From assembly GCA_029237605.1 (NCBI GenBank), contig JAQRGB010000001.1, forward strand, positions 124,001 through 188,000: 64,000 nt of DNA, in the 5' to 3' direction. Of this stretch, positions 61,501 through 64,000 are shown in pieces. The position numbers and the translations under genes were made by a program. The notes under the pieces are model-generated. The model was not told the origin of the DNA, made no database searches, and was given only the letters and a program-made list of their open reading frames with translations. How positions within the stretch are numbered: the stretch's first letter is position 1; each line of letters starts with the position of its first letter. The stretch is from Candidatus Thiodubiliella sp. Lineage in GTDB: Bacteria > Pseudomonadota > Gammaproteobacteria > PS1 > Pseudothioglobaceae.

Positions 61501-64000
61501 ATATTAGCAGTACTGCTGCTGGTGATGTTACTGTTACTGCTAGTATTGCTGCAGTAGATGTAGACAGTACAGTTACAGTGAGCTTTACTGCAATAGGTGA
61601 GGCGTCTACTACAACTTCAACTCTAGTAGCAGATCCAACAACTCTAGCTGCTAATAACGCAATATCAGTTATTACCTTACAAGCAATAGATAGTGATGGT
61701 AATAATTTAATTACTGGTGGCTTAGATGTCACTATGGCAATAACAACTGGTGATGCTACTCTAGGTACTCTAGGCGATGTTAAAGATGTTGGTGATGGCA
61801 CTTACACAGCAGATATTACCAGTACTGCTGCTGGTGATGTTACTGTTACTGCTAGTATTGCTGCAGTAGATATAGACAATACAGTTACAGTGAGCTTTAC
61901 TGCAATAGGTGAGGCGTCTACCACAACCTCAACTCTAGTAGCAAATCCAACATCTGTTCTTGCTAATGGTAAAGCAAAATCAACTATTACCTTACAAGCA
62001 ATAGATAGTGATGGTAATAATCTAATTACTGGTGGCTTAGATGTCACTATGACAATAACAACTGGCGATGCTACTCTAGGCGATGTTAAAGATGTTGGTG
62101 ATGGCACTTACACAGCAGATATTAGCAGCACTACTGTTGGTGAAGCTGTTATTACCACTAGGATTGCTGGAGTAGTTGTAACTAATATAGCCACAGTTAG
62201 CTTTATACCAGGTGAGGCGTCTACTACAACTTCAACTCTAAGTGCATCTCCAACAACTCTAGTTGCTAATAACGCAATATCAGTTATTACCTTACAAGCA
62301 ATAGATAGCGATGGTAATAATTTAATTACTGGTGGCTTAGATGTAGATATGACAATAAAAACTGGTGATGCTATTCTAGGCGATGTTAAAGACGTTGGTG
62401 ATGGCACTTACACAGCAGATATTAGCAGTACTGCTGCTGGCGATGTTACTGTTACCGCTAGTATTGCTGGAGTAGATGTAGACAATACAGTTACAGTTAG
62501 CTTTACTGCAATAGGTGAGGCATCTACCACAACCTCAACTCTAAGTGCATCTCCAACAACTCTAGTTGCTAATAACGCAATATCAGTTATTACCTTACAA
62601 GCAATAGATAGTGATGGTAATAATCTAATTACTGGTGGCTTAGATGTTACTATGACAATAACAACTGGCGATGCTACTCTAGGTACTCTAGGCGATGTTA
62701 AAGATGTTGGTAATGGCACTTACACAGCAGATATTAGCAGTACTGCTGCTGGTGATGTTACTGTTACCGCTAGTATTGCTGGAGTAGATGTAGACAATAC
62801 AGTTACGGTTAGCTTTATTGCAATAGGTGAGGCATCTACCACAACTTCAACTCTAAGCGCAAATCCAACAACTGTTCTTGCTGATGGTAAAGCGTTATCA
62901 ACTGTTACCTTGCAAGCAATAGATGTGAATGGTAATAATTTAATTACTGGTGGCTTAGCTGTTACTTGGGAAACAACTGGCTCTGCTAAGATAAGCAACT
63001 TAGTTGATATTAATGATGGCACTTACACAGTAGATATTGCTAACGATATTATTGAGGATGTTACTATTACCGCTAAGATTGCTGGAGCAGTTGTAACTAA
63101 TACAGCTACGATAACTTTTTATATACCAAGTGCTTTTAATGTACATACCTCTACTTTAACAGCATCTCCAATGATTGTTGCTGTTGTTGGTGAATCAAAA
63201 TCAACTATCACCTTACAAGTTAAAGATACTAATAACATGAATTTACTTGATAATGTTGATAATACTATTACTATGGAGACAACTGGTAGCGCTATATTAA
63301 GCTCAGTTACAGGTAATCATGACGGCACTTACACGGCAACTATTACCAGCACTACTGTTGAAGAAGTTACTATAACTGCCTTCATTGCTATTCAAACTCC
63401 AGTTGGAAATAGAAAGCTTTCATTTAGTAATACAGCTACAGTTAGCTTTATACCAGGTGAGCCATCTACTGCAACTTCAACTCTAGTAGCAGATCCTGCA
63501 ATTATGCCTATTAATGTCAAAGAAAAATCAACCATCACCTTACAAGTTAAGGACGCTCATGGTAATAATTTAGCTACTAGTAATTTAGACGTTACTATGA
63601 CAGCAAGTAACTCTGCTACGTTAAGTGCAGTTACTGATAATCTAGACGGCACTTACACAGCAACTATTACCAGCACTACTCTTGGTAATGCTGTTGTCAC
63701 TGCTAGTATCGCTGGAGCAGTTGTAACTAATACAGCCGCAGTTCTTTTTGAAGAAAGTAAAGCATCACTTGGAACCTCAACTCTAAGAGTAAGCTCAACA
63801 ACTGTTCTTGCTGACGGCAAAGAAAAATCAACCATAACCTTGCAAATAAAAGATGCAAAAGGCAATAATTTAATTATTGGTGGCTTGGACATTACTATGA
63901 CGGCAACCAATTCTGCTACGCTAGGTGATATTACCGATAATAAAGACGGCACTTACGCAGCAACTATTACCAGTACTACTGCTGGTGATGTGATTATTAC
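52596..64000 (+). CDS. Adhesin copy 2: giant intimin/invasin-type surface protein, incomplete at window end
   Basis: Open from the ATG at 52596 to the last base, at least 3,801 residues. Order: signal peptide (1-27, ending QA-KEGF); outer-membrane inverse-autotransporter barrel about 60-330 (GTINLGVGHRLLVEDDMAI, GLEYQRSNFSSHINAYYP); a linker with several Cys (GASCTLEDSDG); a helical domain about 455-665 (FTVSASPLSEIAYRLA, TKFGISDVNFVKTIPTEL); then about 31 Big_1-type repeats of about 100 residues. The barrel inserts and the Ig rod reaches outward, as in intimins. A start four codons earlier is possible. No clear ribosome site is seen. The end, perhaps a FISUMP head as in copy 1, lies outside the window. 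Probably attaches to host or other cells. Confidence 0.88.
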   Translation, partial: MHALTSTFPTIKTITKASALALSIFTFLLAVETQAKEGFDKSSYLDLSKPYVYNGNTPRSTTRKDNQATTLLKETAGTIRNTIGSTNSDNANKLDSRITTNIKNQLKNKIVNNTETFVNDKANEFVNQFGSGRTEVKIGGLASDEIDYGIKTIQPLSKLDEKSKGLTFLQGQISSGENHGERRGTINLGVGHRLLVEDDMAIAGVNIFGDNELDSGHKRLSLGLEYQRSNFSSHINAYYPISDEKIIGKYVEEALAGHDVKLTGQVPYLPWAKAKGTYYHWDAIKGTNINGSILGMEIKLTPSINFEFGQEDSNATSSKSYGKLSVELPISDNEQFIDFAVDDKPFRASGVMDLTDLEFVERANKIRIEKTLASNAGTASLGEYNAKTVGASCTLEDSDGSTKLVITDDSGGIKLKGIEMKAGLVTLSCTGGSYIDEATGKTTNADDMRAAFIHSGRGDFTVSASPLSEIAYRLARTGAGLAADIAAKNKMVATKFGISDVNFVKTIPTELNDKRANNDNAGKFGLILAAVSQMMESDSSISINTLINYLTQDDEVLAYKLITAMNECSTGSAGADNGVACSGTGNLGAAFSATGEGSIKGNFAIALISFYDGTNTVPSIENYKDAGVTGVTIDNLAEVNAVVAKATPANSNTAAKIQTLVNSAAGEPSVAASTLSASPTTVVADGKALSTITLQAKDKDRKNIITGGLNVTMTTTGDAILSNSIDVGDGTYTATITNTKAESVTITASIAGEDVVSTVTVSFMPGEVSLITSTLTADPTTVIADGKTKTTITLQAIDAEGNNLVTGGLDVTMAITTGSAALHNIADANDGTYTVEIANDIVEDVTVTASIAGAAVTNTATVSFIPGEVSLTTSTVTADPTIVVADGKALSTITLQVKDVHGNNLVTGNLDVTMTATNFATLSSVTDNKDGTYTATITNTKAESVTITASIAGEDVDSTVTVSFDTGDMSLTKSTLSASPTSVVADGQTLSTISLQVKDAEGNNLVTGGLNVTMTTTGDATIGDVSDVGDGTYTATITNTKAESVTITAKIAGEVVVNTATVSFIATIGDVSVATSTLVADPTTVRANNYATSTITLQAKDAQGNNLVTGGLGVTWETTGSATLNNMADAGDGTYTAEIINTKAEDVTITVSINTVAVDNTATVRFKPGRLVSIIKTTLSASPTNVVADGKEKSTITIQTKDIYGNNLLESFVDIGMETTGSAKISAVTDNLDGTYTATITNTVAESVTLTATHRAKYFIETVEVNFIPGEASLTTSTVTADPITIIADGKTKSTITLQTIDTYGNNIVISNLNVTMTATNSATLGDITDNEDGTYTATITSTTAGDAVITAKIAGEVVANTATVSFIATIGDVSVATSTLVADPTTIVADGKTQSSITLQAKDADGENLTTTGLAVTMIATNSATLTAVTDNLDGTYTATITTTTAGDAVITARIAGVAVTNTATVSFIPGEVSLTTSTVTADPTSLIADGEALSTVTLQAKDTQGNNLVTGGLAVTWETTGSATLNNIADAGDGTYTAEIINTKAEDVTITVSINTVAVDNTATVRFKPGLVSIIKTTLSASPTNVVADGKEKSTITIQTKDIYGNNLIEGYLYLGMETTGSAKISAVTNNLDGTYTATITSTVAESVTLTATYRAKYFIETVEVNFIPGEASLTTSTVTADPTTVIADGETKSTITLQTIDTYGNNLVTSNLDVTMTATNSATLGDITDNEDGTYTATITSTTAGDAVITARIAGVVVTNKATVSFIVGEASVATSTLVAGQTTVVADGKKQSTITLQAKDADGENLTTTGLAVTMTASNSAKFTPVTDNLDGTYTATITSTTTGDAVITARIAGVVVANTAIVSFTPGEVLVATSTLIADSITVIADGKALSTIILQAKDAHGNDIVAGGLDVTMTATNSATLGDITDNKDGTYTAEITSNTTGDTIVTARIAGVVVTNTAAVSFIATIGDVSVATSTLVADQTTVAADGEALSSITLQAKDADGENLTTTGLAVTMTASNSAKLTTVKDNLDGTYTATLTSTTAGDAVITARIAGVVVTNTATVSFIPGEASLTTSTVTADPTTVIADGKTQSTITLQIKDVHDNDLTTSNLDVTMLITTGDATLSNVTDNLDGTYTATITSATAGDAVITAKIAGAVVTNTATVSFIPGEASLTTSTLIATPKTVLSNGTSYSIITLQTKDAYGNNLITGDLDVTMAAMSSIGEITDAIISQITDNKDGSYTATVTKATYGDLDITASINGAEVTNTARVNFYTSLRAASPTKSTLTASPATVVADGETQSSITLQIKDKFGNNLDSNEAVITMAITAGSARLSTVKNNNNGTYTATLTSTTAGDAVITARIAGVVVTNTATVSFIPGEVSLTTSTLTADPATVIADGKTKSTIILQAKDAYGNSLVTGDVDVTMTATNSATLGDITDNKDGTYTAEITSNTTGDAIVTARIAGVGVTNTVTVSFIATIGDVSVATSTLVADPTTVIADGKTLSSITLQVKDADGENLTTTGLAIVMTASNSAKLAPVKDNLDGTYTATITSTTAGDAIITAKIAGVAVTNTATVSFIPGEASTTTSTLSANPTTVLADGKALSTVTLQAIDVNGNNLVTGNLAVTWETTGSTKISNLVDIGDGTYTVDIANDIIEDVTITAKIAGAVVTNTATITFYIPSAFNVHTSTLTASPMIVVADGESKSTITLQVKDTNNMNLLDNVDNTIVMETTGSAILSSVTGNHDGTYTATITSTTVEEVTITAFITIQTPVGNRKLSFGNTATVSFIPGEASTTTSTLVADPATLAANGKTSTITLQAKDAKSNNLITGGLDVDMTITTGDATLGDVKDIGDGTYTADISSTTVGEAVITASIAGVVVTKATVSFTAIGEASTTTSTLVANPTSVVADGKALSTITLQAIDSDGNNLITGGLDVTMTITTGDATLGTLGDVKDVGDGTYTVDISSTAAGDVTVTASIAAVDVDSTVTVSFTAIGEASTTTSTLVADPTTLAANNAISVITLQAIDSDGNNLITGGLDVTMAITTGDATLGTLGDVKDVGDGTYTADITSTAAGDVTVTASIAAVDIDNTVTVSFTAIGEASTTTSTLVANPTSVLANGKAKSTITLQAIDSDGNNLITGGLDVTMTITTGDATLGDVKDVGDGTYTADISSTTVGEAVITTRIAGVVVTNIATVSFIPGEASTTTSTLSASPTTLVANNAISVITLQAIDSDGNNLITGGLDVDMTIKTGDAILGDVKDVGDGTYTADISSTAAGDVTVTASIAGVDVDNTVTVSFTAIGEASTTTSTLSASPTTLVANNAISVITLQAIDSDGNNLITGGLDVTMTITTGDATLGTLGDVKDVGNGTYTADISSTAAGDVTVTASIAGVDVDNTVTVSFIAIGEASTTTSTLSANPTTVLADGKALSTVTLQAIDVNGNNLITGGLAVTWETTGSAKISNLVDINDGTYTVDIANDIIEDVTITAKIAGAVVTNTATITFYIPSAFNVHTSTLTASPMIVAVVGESKSTITLQVKDTNNMNLLDNVDNTITMETTGSAILSSVTGNHDGTYTATITSTTVEEVTITAFIAIQTPVGNRKLSFSNTATVSFIPGEPSTATSTLVADPAIMPINVKEKSTITLQVKDAHGNNLATSNLDVTMTASNSATLSAVTDNLDGTYTATITSTTLGNAVVTASIAGAVVTNTAAVLFEESKASLGTSTLRVSSTTVLADGKEKSTITLQIKDAKGNNLIIGGLDITMTATNSATLGDITDNKDGTYAATITSTTAGDVII
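52761..54953 (+). repeat. Direct repeat B, partner of 45850-48041
   Basis: Almost the same sequence as in copy 1, but here the A run is six long (53701-53706) and the frame is intact throughout. Confidence 0.9.
54589..64000 (+). repeat. Array of about 31 Big_1-like Ig repeats in copy 2 (continues)
   Basis: Period about 300-330 bases, all in frame. Junctions alternate between SFIPGEASL/SFIPGEVSL and SFIATIGDVSV types. Units 5-7 recur as units 9-11 (offset about 1.21 kb), and units 20-22 recur as 28-30 (offset about 2.48 kb), so blocks of several units have duplicated. Confidence 0.88.

Noticed and set aside
48176-63952. Series of minus-strand reading frames of about 100 residues opposite the adhesin repeats
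   Set aside because: They are evenly spaced mirror images of the plus-strand repeats, with low-complexity Val/Ser composition, and have no ribosome sites.
47683-64000. Regular 300-base repeats as a CRISPR array or satellite DNA
   Set aside because: Units are protein-coding, in frame, about 100 residues and of the Ig-like Big_1 type; CRISPR repeats are 23-50 bases with unique spacers.

Overview
The window is AT-rich DNA from a gammaproteobacterial sulfur-oxidising autotroph, most likely of the SUP05/Thioglobaceae group (free-living SUP05 and the vent-mussel and clam symbionts). The reasons are a form II RuBisCO with cbbQ and cbbO and a LysR regulator, gammaproteobacterial gene neighbourhoods (lolB divergent from hemA-prfA, tolQRA, feoAB), very low GC, and strongly Ile/Lys/Asn-biased proteins. 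The genus call is an inference from gene content; no rRNA or tRNA gene was seen. Several eroded genes (a multiheme cytochrome c, a cold-shock protein, an adhesin, an integrase scrap) suggest a lineage that is losing genes or is host-associated.

Layout. 1-2.4 kb: the C-terminal part of groEL, then a wrecked multiheme cytochrome c. 2.5-6.7 kb: parE-queC and acpP-fabF on the plus strand. 6.7-7.7 kb: a tiny membrane peptide and a secreted rhodanese. 7.96-12.6 kb: a tightly packed minus-strand operon encoding DoxX-like protein, PLP decarboxylase, cysteine-dioxygenase-like cupin, two different ATP-grasp ligases and a VTT-type membrane protein. This resembles an undescribed pathway from cysteine to a hypotaurine-type amine and then to a peptide conjugate. 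12.6-15.6 kb: a TrpD2-like protein, a Rieske protein, a lytic transglycosylase lipoprotein, a frameshifted cold-shock gene and a thiopurine methyltransferase. 15.6-17.9 kb: a TlpA-like thioredoxin, ung and pdxB. 17.9-23.9 kb: the CO2-fixation module cbbM-cbbQ-cbbO plus a small unknown gene, with a divergent LysR gene.

23.9-30.7 kb: purU-argJ, then feoB-feoA and an LbtU-like porin behind a near-perfect Fur box, with a divergent cation-efflux gene. 30.7-43.4 kb: housekeeping genes (ruvC, thioredoxin, an ArsC-like protein, dtd, glyS, minC, a ParS/MbcA-like protein, tolARQ, a porin, ruvB, lolB, hemA, prfA).

43.4-64 kb is an accessory region. It has a divergent stand-alone purD, scraps that look like a tyrosine integrase and other decayed genes, and two tandem copies of a giant intimin/invasin-type adhesin gene. 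Copy 1 (45.7-52.3 kb, 13 Ig-like repeats and a FISUMP C-terminus) is broken in three places. Copy 2 (from 52.6 kb) is open to the window edge, with at least 3,800 codons and about 31 Ig-like repeats of roughly 100 residues each. The first 2.2 kb of the two copies after the signal peptide are almost identical. The repeat arrays show higher-order in-frame duplications of about 1.2 and 2.5 kb. Both genes are preceded by AT-rich tandem repeats of about 28-30 bp.

Working together, the core genes support carbon fixation, iron uptake under Fur, envelope integrity and sulfur/cysteine chemistry. The adhesin pair looks like a recombining surface-antigen system, suited to contact with a host or with other cells.
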